A stretch of DNA of 64,000 nucleotides from Azospirillum formosense (GCF_040500525.1 NZ_CP159402.1:2544501-2608500), one strand, 5' to 3'; counted from the first letter of the stretch, positions 46,436 through 55,582 are shown. Made by a program: numbers and translations. Notes: a model not told the origin generated them from the sequence alone.

Positions 46436-47368
46436 ATGGGCGACGTGCACCAACTCATCATGACGCATGGCCGGCGCGAGGCGCGGAACCTCGTGGACCC
46501 GAAGCGGGCCAGCGTCGTCGATGTTGCGGCGGCGGTGCTGGAGGACGAGTCCAACGCGCTGGGCATCACCTATTCCGGTTTCTGCCTGACCAGCCTGCCC
46601 CACCGGAAGCTGGCGCCGGACGCCGAATGGCGCCGCGACCAGGGCCGCGTCACCCTGCTGGTCGAGCCGGGCAAGGAGCGCAAGCGCGACGGCAGCCTGA
46701 TGCCGGTCGGCGTCCCCTACGGCGCCAAGGCGCGGCTGATCCTGCTCTATCTCCAGACCCGCGCCATCCAGGACAACAGCCGCGAGATCGAACTTGGCCG
46801 CTCGATGAACGACTGGCTCGACCGCATGGGCGTCTCGGCGGGCGGCTCCACCTACAAGGCGGTGCAGGAGCAGGCGACCCGCATCAACCTGTGCCGCCTG
46901 ACCTTCTTCTGGGACAAGGACGGGGCCGAGGGCTTCGCCAAGGAGAACATCGTCAACGGCGGCATCCGCCTGCGCGACGACGACGGCCAGGGCACGCTGT
47001 GGCGCGAGACGGTGCAGCTGTCGGAAACCTTCTTCGCCGCGCTGAAGCGCTCCCCCGTGCCGATCTGGGAGCCGGCGATCCGCCACATCGGCGGCTGCTC
47101 GATGGCGATCGACGTCTATGTCTGGCTGGCCTACCGGCTGCACGTCCTGCGCGACCCGATTCCGGTGACCTGGAAGGCGCTCTTCACCCAGTTCGGCGGC
47201 GGCTACAAGGAGCTGAAGCACTTCAAGCCGGAGTTCCGCGTGGCGCTGGATCTGGCGCTGGCCGTCTACGAGGCGGCGCGGGTGGAGTTCTCCGACACCG
47301 GGGTGCTGCTCTACCCGTCGCCCCCGCCGATTCCGGAGCGCAAGATCCTCCCCGCCGCGCGCGGGTAG
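46436..47368 (+). CDS. repA: Plasmid-type replication initiator RepA
   Basis: A 310-residue protein of the plasmid-encoded RepA family. The core is clear: VPYGAKARLILLYLQTRAIQ (about 98-118), then the conserved EIELGRSMNDWLDRMGV and the DNA-binding-like GGSTYKAVQEQATRINLCRL. The later WEPAIRHIGGCSMAIDVYVW and FTQFGGGYKELKHFKPEF complete the winged-helix pattern. Such proteins bind iterons and start replication of plasmids. The ATG at 46436 is preceded by GGGGGGA; an upstream in-frame GTG at 46397 is possible. Iterons lie on both sides. No parAB, mobilisation or transposase gene is adjacent, and the neighbours are housekeeping genes, which is unusual. Confidence 0.85.
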   Translation: MGDVHQLIMTHGRREARNLVDPKRASVVDVAAAVLEDESNALGITYSGFCLTSLPHRKLAPDAEWRRDQGRVTLLVEPGKERKRDGSLMPVGVPYGAKARLILLYLQTRAIQDNSREIELGRSMNDWLDRMGVSAGGSTYKAVQEQATRINLCRLTFFWDKDGAEGFAKENIVNGGIRLRDDDGQGTLWRETVQLSETFFAALKRSPVPIWEPAIRHIGGCSMAIDVYVWLAYRLHVLRDPIPVTWKALFTQFGGGYKELKHFKPEFRVALDLALAVYEAARVEFSDTGVLLYPSPPPIPERKILPAARG

Positions 47369-47369
47369 A

Positions 47370-47398
47370 TCGGCGGCGGGCACGTCGGCGGCGGGCAC
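47370..47398 (+). repeat. Short direct repeat joining repA to the downstream iterons
   Basis: The unit CGTCGGCGGCGGGCA is present in full at 47384-47398 and nearly complete just before (47370-47383). It runs into the inverted iteron at 47399, whose first bases are the same GTCGGCG. The repeat may have arisen by slippage from an iteron end. Confidence 0.6.
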
Positions 47399-48024
47399 GT
47401 CGGCGATTGCCAACCCACCCGGCTCCGGAATCGGAGTCGGCGATTGCCAGAATCCCAACGGCCGAAGCGCCGCCCAACCCCGCCCTGCCTGCCCCGCCCT
47501 GTCTGCCCCGCCTTGCCTATCCCGCCTTGAAAGCCTGCACGTTGCCGCCTTCCCGCGTGTAGATCTGCATGGGGCGGCAGCTCTCGTCCATCTTGACGAT
47601 GAAGACGCCGGCCTTGTCGCGCGGGTAGAGCCACAATTCGTACTGCGACACCCGCGCGCTCGGCCCGGTGCGGGCCTCGCTGTAGATGGCGGACCGGAAC
47701 TGCCCCACCGGAATCCCTTCACCGGCCAGGACCGAGGCGGCGGGGCGGTTGCACGGCCCGGTCACCATGGCGTTCAGCGCCTCCACCGCTCCGGGCGCGG
47801 GCTCCGCGGTGCGCGGCGGCCCCAGCGAGGCGCAGGCGCCGAGCCCGAGAAGGCCGGCGCCCAGGATGATCCCGGCGGTCCTGCGAGTGCGCGAACGGCG
47901 TCCGGCGTGGCGATGCATCGCGGCCTCCCTGCCCAATGGCGGTGTTGGTTGGCGGTGTGTGGTTACCACTGCGCAAACACGGCAACAGGGAAAAGGTTCG
48001 CACCGCCCCTTGGCAATCGCCGAC
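47399..48024. repeat. Iterons downstream of repA (3 copies)
   Basis: Two inverted copies of the 15-bp iteron lie at 47399-47413 and 47436-47450, just after repA. One direct copy lies at 48010-48024, beyond the small lipoprotein gene. All match the consensus in at least 14 of 15 bases. Together with the eight upstream copies they bracket repA. Confidence 0.92.
47517..47918 (-). CDS. Small hypothetical lipoprotein
   Basis: A 133-residue protein with an arginine-rich N-terminus, a hydrophobic signal segment and a lipobox (GLLGLGACASL, Cys near 30). The mature part is proline-rich then mixed alpha/beta, with SQYELWLYPRDKAGVFIVKM and two cysteines (GPCNRP and ESCRPM) that may form a disulfide. 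The ATG at 47918 has GGGAGG upstream. It lies inside the iteron-flanked block, converging with repA. No specific function is recognised. Confidence 0.7.
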   Translation of the reverse strand: MHRHAGRRSRTRRTAGIILGAGLLGLGACASLGPPRTAEPAPGAVEALNAMVTGPCNRPAASVLAGEGIPVGQFRSAIYSEARTGPSARVSQYELWLYPRDKAGVFIVKMDESCRPMQIYTREGGNVQAFKAG

Positions 48025-48077
48025 CTTCCGGGAATCGGGCGGACGCGGAATCAGGAGGCGGGAAAGAAGGCGGGCAG

Positions 48078-48107
48078 AAAAAAGGCGGGGCGCGACGGCC
48101 CCGCCTT
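48078..48107 (-). terminator. Intrinsic terminator after the LivK-type gene
   Basis: AAGGCGGGGC (48082-48091) pairs with GCCCCGCCTT (48098-48107). On the minus strand six T residues follow (TTTTTTCTGCCC). It lies 30 bp beyond the stop codon of the gene at 48137. Confidence 0.8.
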
Positions 48108-48136
48108 CCTTTCTGCCGCGAGCAGGCCGGATGGAC

Positions 48137-49249
48137 TCAGTCCATCTGGACCTTCTCGCCGTTCTTCCAGGCCCAGAACACGTAGCCCGGCTGCTTCAGG
48201 TCGCCCTTGTCGTCGAAGGACAGCGAGCCGACCACCGTGTCGAAGGACGGACCGGCGCGCAGGGCCTTCGCCACCGCGTCGGGCTTGGCGCTGTTGGCCT
48301 TCTGCACGGCCTCGGCGTAGGTCTGCACCGCGGCGTAGGCGAACAGGGTGAAGCCGTCGGTGCGGATGTTCTTGGCCTGCAGAGCCTCGACCACCGGCTT
48401 GGCGGCGGGGTTGCGCTGCGGGTCGGGCGAGAAGGTGAACAGCGTGCCTTCCGCCGTGTCGCCGGCGATGTTCCAGTAGGACTGCGGCTGGATGCCGTCG
48501 GCGCCGATGATCTGCGGGCGGAACTGCTGGTCCGCCGCCTGACGGGCGATCAGGCCTAGCTCCTGGTCGTAGCCGCCGTAATAGAGCACGTCCACGCCGT
48601 CCGACTTCAGCCGGGTGATGAGCGCGGAATAGTCCTTCTCGCCGGCGGTGATGCTGGTGAAGGCGGCCTCGGTGATGCCGGCGGCGTTCAGGCGGCGCTT
48701 CACGTCGTCGGCGAGGCCCTGGCCGTAGGCCTGCTTGTCGTGGACGATGGCGACCTTCTTGCCCTTGTAGCGGTCGGCGATCAGCTTGGCCGCCACTTCG
48801 CCCTGCTGGTCGTCGCGGCCGCAGACGCGGAAGACGTTCTTCAGGCCGCGGTCGGTGAGCTGCGGGCTGGTCGCGGTGGGGGAGATCATCACGATCCCCT
48901 CCTCGCCGTAGACGTTGGAGGCGGCGATGGAGGCGCCGGAGCAGACATGGCCGATCACCGCGGCGACGTTCTGGCTCACCAGCTTGTTGGCGGCGGCCAC
49001 CGCCTGCTTGGCGTCGCAGGCGTCGTCGGCGATGGTCAGGACCAGCTTCTGGCCGAGCAGCCCGCCCTTGGCGTTGATGTCGGCCACGGCGGCCTCGACG
49101 CCGGCGCGGGTCTGCTCGCCATAGGCGGCGGCGGCGCCGGTCATCGGGCCGGCCAGCGCGATGGTGATGTCGGCCTGGGCGGCCCCGGCCCACAGGCCGG
49201 CCCCCAGGGCGACGACGGCGGCGGTCACAGCCAGCTTCGCACGGATCAT
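48137..49249 (-). CDS. Branched-chain amino acid ABC transporter substrate-binding protein (LivK/BraC-like)
   Basis: A 370-residue periplasmic binding protein. The cleavable signal peptide is MIRAKLAVTAAVVALGAGLW with AGAAQA at the site. The mature fold starts ITIALAGPMTGAAAAYGEQT, and the ligand-binding region includes VIGHVCSGASIAASNVYGEE and GITEAAFTSITAGEKDYSAL. It is a type I periplasmic binding protein for branched-chain or related amino acids. No permease or ATPase genes (livHMGF) are adjacent, so it is an orphan serving a distant transporter or sensing. It follows a membrane hybrid kinase on the same strand with a 180-bp gap and ends at a clear terminator. Confidence 0.92.
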   Translation of the reverse strand: MIRAKLAVTAAVVALGAGLWAGAAQADITIALAGPMTGAAAAYGEQTRAGVEAAVADINAKGGLLGQKLVLTIADDACDAKQAVAAANKLVSQNVAAVIGHVCSGASIAASNVYGEEGIVMISPTATSPQLTDRGLKNVFRVCGRDDQQGEVAAKLIADRYKGKKVAIVHDKQAYGQGLADDVKRRLNAAGITEAAFTSITAGEKDYSALITRLKSDGVDVLYYGGYDQELGLIARQAADQQFRPQIIGADGIQPQSYWNIAGDTAEGTLFTFSPDPQRNPAAKPVVEALQAKNIRTDGFTLFAYAAVQTYAEAVQKANSAKPDAVAKALRAGPSFDTVVGSLSFDDKGDLKQPGYVFWAWKNGEKVQMD

Positions 49250-49429
49250 GGGTGGATTCCTCTCTCCGGGAACAGGTTCTTTTTATCGAACGCTTTCGGG
49301 TCGGAGACCGCGGACGCTGCCTCCGAAACAGGCAAACAAGCAAAGCGGCGGGTCCGGCGCAATGGGCAAACAGGCACGGGCAGCCGCACGCCCGGCGCAT
49401 GACACGGCGTCGAGGCGGAAAAGGCCGGT

Positions 49430-52021
49430 TCAGTCGACCAGTTCGCGCGGCGCCGGTGGGGTCGATCCGGCGGGTGCCGGGGCCAGCGCCAGGGCGATGG
49501 CCCGGCGCAGATCGCCGGCCAGGACGGGCTTGTGCAGGATGCTGAACTTGCCGGACTCGGCCTCGGCCAGACGTTGGGGGGCGGTGTCGCCGGTCACCAG
49601 GATGCCGGGGATCAGGCGCTTCGACCGCCGGCGCACCTCGCGGATGGTCTCGGTTCCGGTGTGCCCCTCGCCCAGCCGGTAATCGGCGACGATCACGTCC
49701 GGATCGGGATGGCGGCGCAGCGCCTCCACCGCCTCGCCGAAGCTGGCGGCGGGAAACGCCTCGTGGCCCCATTGCCGGATCATCGCGCACAGCCCCTCGC
49801 GCACGATGGGGTCGTCCTCGACCACCAGCACGCGGGCGCCGGCCCGCATGCGGGCGGTCACGGGAACGTCCCCCCGCAGCGTCCCGGCCGGGGCGGGGGG
49901 ATCGGCGAGCGGCACCTCCACCCGGAAGACCGACCCCCGCCCCGGTTCGGAGCGCAGGCTGACCGGATGGTCCAGCATGCCGGCCAGCCGGCGCACCACG
50001 GCGAGGCCGAGCCCGAGCCCCTGGTCGCGGTCGCGGCTGGCGTTCCCGACCTGGACGAACTCGTGGAAGATGTCCTCCTGCCGGTCGGTGGGGATGCCGA
50101 TGCCGGTGTCCCACACCTCGATCCGCAGCGCCGCGCCACGCCGCCGGCAGCCGACCAGGATGCGCCCGCGGTTGGTGTAGCGCAGCGCGTTCTCCACGAA
50201 GTTCTGCAGGATGCGGCCGAGCAGCATCGGGTCGCTGTCCACATGGGCGCTGCAGGGCATAATGTGCAGCAGCAGACCCTTGCGCACCGCCACCGGACGG
50301 CTGTTGGCGGCGACGCGGTCGAGCAGCTCGGCCACCGGGAAGACCGTGCGCTTCGGCTCCACCGCCCCGGCCTCCAGCCGCGACACGTCCAGCAGCCCGT
50401 CGAGCAGCATCTTCAGCGCGCCCAGCGCGCGGTCCATGGTGGTCAGGATCTTGCGCATGGCGGGATCGGTGGCGCGGGCGGACAGCGCCTCCATCAGCAG
50501 CATCAGCGACTGCACGGGCTGGCGCAGATCGTGGCTGGCCGCCGCCAGGAACTTCGACTTGCCGATGTTGGCGCGGTCGGCCTCCCGCCGCGCCTCGGCC
50601 AGAGCGGCCTGGGCGGTCTTGTGCTCGGTGATGTCGCGGACGGTGGCGATCACGCTGACCAGCCTCCCGCCGGGACCGCGCACCGGCGAGGCGCGCAGCT
50701 CCAGCCAGACCTCCGGCGCATCGCCCTCCGCACCGGCGCCCGAACCGGCGCCCGAACCGGCGCCCAAGCCGATCCCAGGGCGCCGGAACTCCACGCTGAT
50801 GTCGCCGGCGTTCTCGGCCCCGTCGCACAGCGGGCACAGCCCCGTCTCGTCCTCCATCAGGCCGGCCAGCACCTCGCGCGCGGCGCGCCCGTCGGCGGCG
50901 CCCGGGCCGATCCCCATCAGCCGGGAGAAGGCGGGGTTGGTGTAGACCACCGGCACGCCGGGCCGGGTGGCGTCGGCGATCAGGATGCCGTCGCCGCTCC
51001 ATTCCATGGCCCGGTTGCGGATGCGCAGCGCCCGGTCGCCATGGCGGCGCCGCTGAAGCTCGACCAGGAAAGCGGTGGTGAACAGCAGGATCACCGCGGT
51101 GGTGGCGGCGGCCCAGGCGATCGAGACGAAGCGGTTCTGCCGCCACGCGCCGAACACCGTCTCCACCGACTCCCCGACCACCGTCATCAGCGGGTAGTCG
51201 GCGGAGGCGCGGAAGGCGTAGATGCGCTCCACCCCGTCGACCGGGCTGACGACGCGATGGTGCTGGACGGTGCCGCTGCCGGCCTCCGGCCACAGGCCGG
51301 AGCCGCGGAAGCTGCGCCCGAACACTTGGTCCTGCAAGGCCTGGCGGGCCAGCAGGGGGCCGTCCGCGCGGGCGATGGCGACCGAGCTGCCCTGCGGCAG
51401 GTCCAACCGCCCGTAGAAGCGCGAGAAAACCTCCGCCGGGACGTCGATCACGGCAACGCCGCGGAACGTCCCGTCCGTCCCCTCCAGCCGGCGCGACACC
51501 GGGATGAACACGTCCGTCGTGCCGGGGCTGACGAAGGGCAGGCCGATGACGAAGCCCTTCTGGTTTCCTTTCCGGTGGGCGCCGGACTTGTGCCGGGCGA
51601 ACTCCTCCCACTCCAGCACCGGGTCGCGGGTGGTGGTCCGCCCCAAGCCCATGGACAGCCAGCTGTTCGCGTCGTAAATCCGGATGGAGGCGGCCAGGCC
51701 TTCCTCGAACGACCGCCGGGTGGGAATCAGGAGCGGAATGTCCTTTTCGACATGGGAGGCGACGTCGATCAGCAGATCGTCCAGCCGACGGAAGGTGGCG
51801 ATGGCCTGTTCCTCGACCAGCTGCGCCATCGCCGCCGTGTGCTGGCGGGTCGTCTGGTCGAGGAAGCGTTCCTCGCGGTCGATGCGGGTCAGCAGCGTTC
51901 CCCACAGCGCCGCGATGGCGACGGCGACCGCAACGGCGGGAAGAACGAGACGCGCCTCCATCCCCCGCGGAAAAGCGATCCATCGTTGCACTGCCGACCT
52001 CAAACACTGCCTGATGGGCAT
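49430..52021 (-). CDS. Membrane hybrid histidine kinase with periplasmic sensor, PAS and receiver
   Basis: About 863 residues. A transmembrane helix (about 24-45), a Cache-like periplasmic domain (about 50-300) and a second transmembrane helix (about 310-330) come first. A PAS domain (about 350-460) is followed by HisKA with the H-box ASHDLRQPVQSL (His near 497), a variant DLRQP class, and a HATPase with NFVENALRYTNRG, VWDTGIGIP and GLGLGLAVV. A receiver (about 725-845) carries VLVVEDD and VIVADYRLGEG (Asp near 777). The PAS domain contains a GAGSGAGSGAGAEG repeat. The start ATG 52021 or 51961 (GCGGGGG just before it) are both possible. A LivK-type gene lies downstream. Confidence 0.88.
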   Translation of the reverse strand: MPIRQCLRSAVQRWIAFPRGMEARLVLPAVAVAVAIAALWGTLLTRIDREERFLDQTTRQHTAAMAQLVEEQAIATFRRLDDLLIDVASHVEKDIPLLIPTRRSFEEGLAASIRIYDANSWLSMGLGRTTTRDPVLEWEEFARHKSGAHRKGNQKGFVIGLPFVSPGTTDVFIPVSRRLEGTDGTFRGVAVIDVPAEVFSRFYGRLDLPQGSSVAIARADGPLLARQALQDQVFGRSFRGSGLWPEAGSGTVQHHRVVSPVDGVERIYAFRASADYPLMTVVGESVETVFGAWRQNRFVSIAWAAATTAVILLFTTAFLVELQRRRHGDRALRIRNRAMEWSGDGILIADATRPGVPVVYTNPAFSRLMGIGPGAADGRAAREVLAGLMEDETGLCPLCDGAENAGDISVEFRRPGIGLGAGSGAGSGAGAEGDAPEVWLELRASPVRGPGGRLVSVIATVRDITEHKTAQAALAEARREADRANIGKSKFLAAASHDLRQPVQSLMLLMEALSARATDPAMRKILTTMDRALGALKMLLDGLLDVSRLEAGAVEPKRTVFPVAELLDRVAANSRPVAVRKGLLLHIMPCSAHVDSDPMLLGRILQNFVENALRYTNRGRILVGCRRRGAALRIEVWDTGIGIPTDRQEDIFHEFVQVGNASRDRDQGLGLGLAVVRRLAGMLDHPVSLRSEPGRGSVFRVEVPLADPPAPAGTLRGDVPVTARMRAGARVLVVEDDPIVREGLCAMIRQWGHEAFPAASFGEAVEALRRHPDPDVIVADYRLGEGHTGTETIREVRRRSKRLIPGILVTGDTAPQRLAEAESGKFSILHKPVLAGDLRRAIALALAPAPAGSTPPAPRELVD
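50732..50768 (-). repeat. In-frame tandem repeat encoding Gly-Ala-Gly-Ser units
   Basis: A 12-bp unit (GGCGCCCGAACC on the plus strand) is repeated three times within the hybrid kinase gene, giving the low-complexity GAGSGAGSGAG in its PAS domain. It is the second sensor kinase in this window with a small multiple-of-three repeat in a PAS region. Confidence 0.7.
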
Positions 52022-52167
52022 TATGCGCCAGCCGACTTCCCCCTTCAATGGACAAACCGGCGACCAATGATACAAAAAGTAGAGAATAATCAAACTTTTG
52101 CGGGTTCCTTTGCGGGATCCTTGGCGCCGCTGCCGCGGGGATCGGCGCCCAACGGGACGGTCGGCGG

Positions 52168-53742
52168 ATGAGCTTCGCCCGCGCCATCGCCACCGTCGGC
52201 AGCCTGACCCTGCTGAGCCGGCTGGCCGGCTTCGCCCGCGACATTCTGACCGCGGCGGTGCTCGGCGCCGGGCCGGTGGCCGACGCCTTCTTCGTGGCGC
52301 TGAAGCTGCCGAACTTCTTCCGCCGCCTGTTCGCGGAGGGGGCTTTCAGCGTCGCCTTCGTCCCGCTGTTCGCGGCGGAATTGCAGCGCAACGGCCGCGC
52401 CGCCGCGGTCACCTTCGCCGAGCAGGCGCTGGCGATCCTGCTGACGGTTCTGCTGCCCTTCACCGCGCTCGCCATCCTGGGGATGCCCGCGCTGATGCAC
52501 GTCCTGGCGCCGGGCTTCGTGGACGAGCCGGCGAAGTTCGCGCTGGCCGTGGACATGGCTCGGCTGACCTTCCCTTACCTGACGCTGATTTCGCTGGTGG
52601 CGCTGCTGGGCGGGATTCTGAACGCGCTGGACCGTTTCGGCCCCTTCGCCGCCGCCCCCATCGCCTTCAACCTGACGCTGATCGCCGCCTTGCTGACCGC
52701 GCCGCGGCTGGGGCTGGAGCCGGGCCGGGCGATGGCCGCGGCGGTGACCCTGTCGGGCGTGGTGCAGCTGGTCTGGATGGGCTGGGCCTGCCGGGTGGCG
52801 GGGGTGACGCTGCGCCTGAGCCTGCCGCGGATGACCGAGGGGATGCGGCGCCTGTTCCGGCTGGTCGGGCCGGGGGCCATCGGCGCCGGGGTCATGCAGA
52901 TCAACCTGTTCCTGAACGTCGTCCTGGCCTCGCTGCTGCCGTCGGGCGCGGTGTCCTTCCTCTATTACGCCGACCGGCTGAACCAGATGCCGCTGGGCGT
53001 CATCGGCATCGCCATCGGCACCGCGCTGCTGCCCGTGCTGGCCCGTTACGCCGCGGCGGGGGACGAGCGGATGGTCCGCCACTATCTCAGCCGCGCCCTG
53101 GAGTTCAGCCTGCTGCTCGGCCTGCCGGCGGCGGTGGCGCTGGGGGTGGCCGGGGCGCCCATCGTCTCGGTGCTGTTCGAGCGCGGCGCCTTCGGCCCGG
53201 CGGAGGCGCAGGCGACGGCCTGGGCGCTGGCCGCCTACGCCATCGGCATCCCCGCCCATGTCATCGTCAAGGCGCTGAACGCCGCCTTCTTCGCCCGTCA
53301 GGACACGGCGACGCCGGTGCGCGTCGCCGTGGTGGTAACCGCCGCCAATCTGGCGCTGGGCGTCGCGCTGATGCCGGTGCTGGAGCATGTCGGGATCGCG
53401 CTGGCGACCGGGCTGACCGCCTGGCTGAACCTCGCCCTGCTGGCCGGCGCGCTGCGCCGCCGGGGATTCCTGCACCTGGACGAGCGCTTCCTCGGCCGCG
53501 CGCCGCGCATCGCCGCGGCGGCGCTGGGCATGGGGGCGGCGCTGCTGGCCGGCGCGTCGCTGTTGGCGCCCTGGCTGGAGGCGGCGTCAACCCTGGTCCG
53601 CTTCGGCGCGCTGGCCCTGCTGGTCGGCGGCGGCGTTGCGGTCTTCGGGACGCTGGCGCAGCTGACCGGGGCCACCGATCTGGCCGACCTGAAGGGCTTC
53701 CTGCGCAAGAGCACTCCGGAATTGGAGCCGCCCGTGTCTTGA
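52168..53742 (+). CDS. murJ: Lipid II flippase MurJ
   Basis: A 524-residue MOP-superfamily membrane protein that flips lipid II across the inner membrane. The family hallmark [20 protein letters not shown] is at the N-terminus, followed by [20 protein letters not shown] and [10 protein letters not shown], and about 14 hydrophobic helices. The conserved arginines of the central cavity fall in these stretches. The start ATG is at 52168. trpS follows 61 bp later on the same strand, the conserved murJ-trpS order. Older name mviN. Confidence 0.97.
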   Translation: MSFARAIATVGSLTLLSRLAGFARDILTAAVLGAGPVADAFFVALKLPNFFRRLFAEGAFSVAFVPLFAAELQRNGRAAAVTFAEQALAILLTVLLPFTALAILGMPALMHVLAPGFVDEPAKFALAVDMARLTFPYLTLISLVALLGGILNALDRFGPFAAAPIAFNLTLIAALLTAPRLGLEPGRAMAAAVTLSGVVQLVWMGWACRVAGVTLRLSLPRMTEGMRRLFRLVGPGAIGAGVMQINLFLNVVLASLLPSGAVSFLYYADRLNQMPLGVIGIAIGTALLPVLARYAAAGDERMVRHYLSRALEFSLLLGLPAAVALGVAGAPIVSVLFERGAFGPAEAQATAWALAAYAIGIPAHVIVKALNAAFFARQDTATPVRVAVVVTAANLALGVALMPVLEHVGIALATGLTAWLNLALLAGALRRRGFLHLDERFLGRAPRIAAAALGMGAALLAGASLLAPWLEAASTLVRFGALALLVGGGVAVFGTLAQLTGATDLADLKGFLRKSTPELEPPVS

Positions 53743-53803
53743 CCCCGCCCGGTTCCGGCGCGATAACAGCCGCCTTCCAGAAGTTTCGAGCGAGAGTCCT
53801 CCC

Positions 53804-54802
53804 GTGAACCGCATCTTCTCCGGCATGCAGCCGACCCGGCAGCTTCACCTCGGCAACTATCTGGGGGCGCTGCGCAACTGGGTCGAACTGCAGAACAGCT
53901 ACGAGTGCGTCTTCTGCGTCGTCGACCTGCACGCGCTGACCATCGACCAGGACGCGGAAGTCCTGCGCAACAACATCCGCGAGGTCACCGCGGCCTACAT
54001 CGCCGCCGGCATCGACCCGGAGAAGAACATCCTCTTCAACCAGTCCTTCGTCCCGGCCCATTCGGAGCTGGCCTGGATCCTCTCCTGCCACACGCCGCTC
54101 GGCTGGCTGAACCGCATGACGCAGTTCAAGGAGAAGGCCGGCAAGCAGAAGGACATGGCGAACCTCGGCCTCTACTCCTACCCGGTGCTGATGGCCGCCG
54201 ACATCCTGCTCTACAAGGCAACCCACGTCCCGGTGGGCGAGGACCAGAAGCAGCATCTTGAGCTGGCCCGCGACATCGCCGGCGCCTTCAACCGCCGCTA
54301 CGACACCGAGTATTTCCCGCTGCCCGAGCCGCAGATCCTGGGCGAGGCGACGCGCGTGATGTCCCTGCGCGACGGCACCAAGAAGATGAGCAAGTCGGAC
54401 GAGTCCGAATATTCGCGCATCAACATGACCGACGACGCCGACACCATCGCGACGAAGATCCGCAAGGCCAAGACCGACCCGGAGCCGCTGCCGGACAATG
54501 TGGCCGACCTGGAGAAGCGTCCGGAGGCCGACAACCTCGTGACCATCTACGCCGCCCTGTCCAGCCAGACGCGCGAGCAGACGGTGCAGCAGTTCGCCGG
54601 CGCCCAGTTCTCCGGCTTCAAGGCGGCGCTGGTCGATCTGTCGGTCGCCAAGCTGGCCCCGATGACCACCCGCATGAAGGAGCTTCTGGACGACAAGGCG
54701 GAGATCGACCGCCTGCTGCGCCGGGGCGGCGAGCGCGCGGCGGCCATCGCCGAGGCGAACCTGAACGGCGTGAAGGACATCATCGGCCTTCTGCGTCCCT
54801 GA
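53804..54802 (+). CDS. trpS: Tryptophanyl-tRNA synthetase
   Basis: A 332-residue class I aminoacyl-tRNA synthetase. The HIGH-type motif is [10 protein letters not shown] near residue 13, after [10 protein letters not shown]. The KMSKS loop is KKMSKSDES near 195, and the tryptophan pocket region includes [10 protein letters not shown]. Length and layout are those of bacterial TrpRS. The start is GTG 53804 ([11 protein letters not shown]), required by the family N-terminus. It is in the murJ-trpS pair. Confidence 0.97.
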   Translation: MNRIFSGMQPTRQLHLGNYLGALRNWVELQNSYECVFCVVDLHALTIDQDAEVLRNNIREVTAAYIAAGIDPEKNILFNQSFVPAHSELAWILSCHTPLGWLNRMTQFKEKAGKQKDMANLGLYSYPVLMAADILLYKATHVPVGEDQKQHLELARDIAGAFNRRYDTEYFPLPEPQILGEATRVMSLRDGTKKMSKSDESEYSRINMTDDADTIATKIRKAKTDPEPLPDNVADLEKRPEADNLVTIYAALSSQTREQTVQQFAGAQFSGFKAALVDLSVAKLAPMTTRMKELLDDKAEIDRLLRRGGERAAAIAEANLNGVKDIIGLLRP

Positions 54803-54827
54803 CCATCCCGACCGAAAGGCGTCCGCC

Positions 54828-55445
54828 GTGACGGCTCCCATCCTGCTCACCGGGTTCCAGCCCTTCGGGGATCACGCCGTCAACCCGACGGCGCTCCTCA
54901 TGGAGCGGCTGGCCGGCGAGCCGGGGATCGTCACCGCGGTCCTTCCCGTCGAATACGACGCCTGCGGCGCGGCCTTCGCCGCGCTGCTGGAGGAGCACCG
55001 GCCCGCCGCCGCCCTGTGCTTCGGGCTGGCCGCCGGGTCCGAATACATCAAGATCGAGCGGCTGGCCTGGAACCGCGACGAGAGCGAGCAGGCCGACAAC
55101 GCCGGGGTGGTGCGCACCGACGACGCCATCGAGCCGGACGGGCCGACCGCCTACGGCTCCACCCTGCCCGTCCCCACTCTGGTCCGCGAGTTGGCCATCG
55201 CCGGCCTGCCGGTGACCTTCAGCGACCATGCTGGCGGCTTCGTCTGCAACCACCTGTTCTACCGCGCCCGCCACGCGATCGAGACGGCGGACCTCGACAT
55301 TCCCATGGGCTTCGTCCACCTGCCGCCGCTGCCGGAGCAGGTCGCCGACCAGCCGGGCCGCTCCGGCCTGACGCTGGACCAGCAGGAACGGGCGGTGCGC
55401 GTGCTGGTCGGGCTGCTGCGCCAGGGGCTGGGGATCGCCGCCTGA
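54828..55445 (+). CDS. pcp: Pyrrolidone-carboxylate peptidase (pyroglutamyl peptidase I)
   Basis: A 205-residue cysteine peptidase (family C15) that removes N-terminal pyroglutamate. The start ILLTGFQPFGDHAVNPT is canonical. The nucleophile lies in SDHAGGFVCNHLFY (Cys near 141) and the catalytic His in MGFVHLPPLPEQ (near 164); the Glu near 78 completes the triad. The GTG start at 54828 gives the expected N-terminus, with GAAAGG upstream. It follows trpS by 25 bp and may be cotranscribed. Confidence 0.94.
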   Translation: MTAPILLTGFQPFGDHAVNPTALLMERLAGEPGIVTAVLPVEYDACGAAFAALLEEHRPAAALCFGLAAGSEYIKIERLAWNRDESEQADNAGVVRTDDAIEPDGPTAYGSTLPVPTLVRELAIAGLPVTFSDHAGGFVCNHLFYRARHAIETADLDIPMGFVHLPPLPEQVADQPGRSGLTLDQQERAVRVLVGLLRQGLGIAA

Positions 55446-55463
55446 TTGAAAAGGTACTGATTT

Positions 55464-55548
55464 TTCACGGATTTCGCGGATTCAGGCACGGATGGGCCGG
55501 ATAAAGGGATTTTGTGAAATCCGTGTTCAAATCCGCGAAATCCGTGAA
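55464..55548. repeat. Perfect 19-bp inverted repeat with internal partial copies
   Basis: TTCACGGATTTCGCGGATT (55464-55482) and its exact reverse complement (55530-55548) enclose a 47-bp loop that itself contains CACGGAT and TGAAATCCGTG. Runs of CACGGATTT-type sequence are known as dispersed intergenic repeats in many genomes. Here it lies between the convergent genes pcp and the YkgJ-family gene and could fold into a large hairpin. Confidence 0.85.
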
Positions 55549-55582
55549 GACCCTGTTGTCTGCCGACGGAGCGCACACCCCA

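Noticed and set aside
46004..48024. CRISPR-like array
   Set aside because: The repeats are short (15 bp), in both orientations and irregularly spaced around a replication gene, with no spacers of constant length and no cas genes; iterons fit better.
48051..52556. Very long open frame (about 1500 codons) on the minus strand across the LivK and hybrid-kinase genes
   Set aside because: It is an off-frame consequence of very high GC content. The product is Arg/Ala/Pro-rich with no domain, whereas the alternative frames encode clear LivK and histidine-kinase domains.
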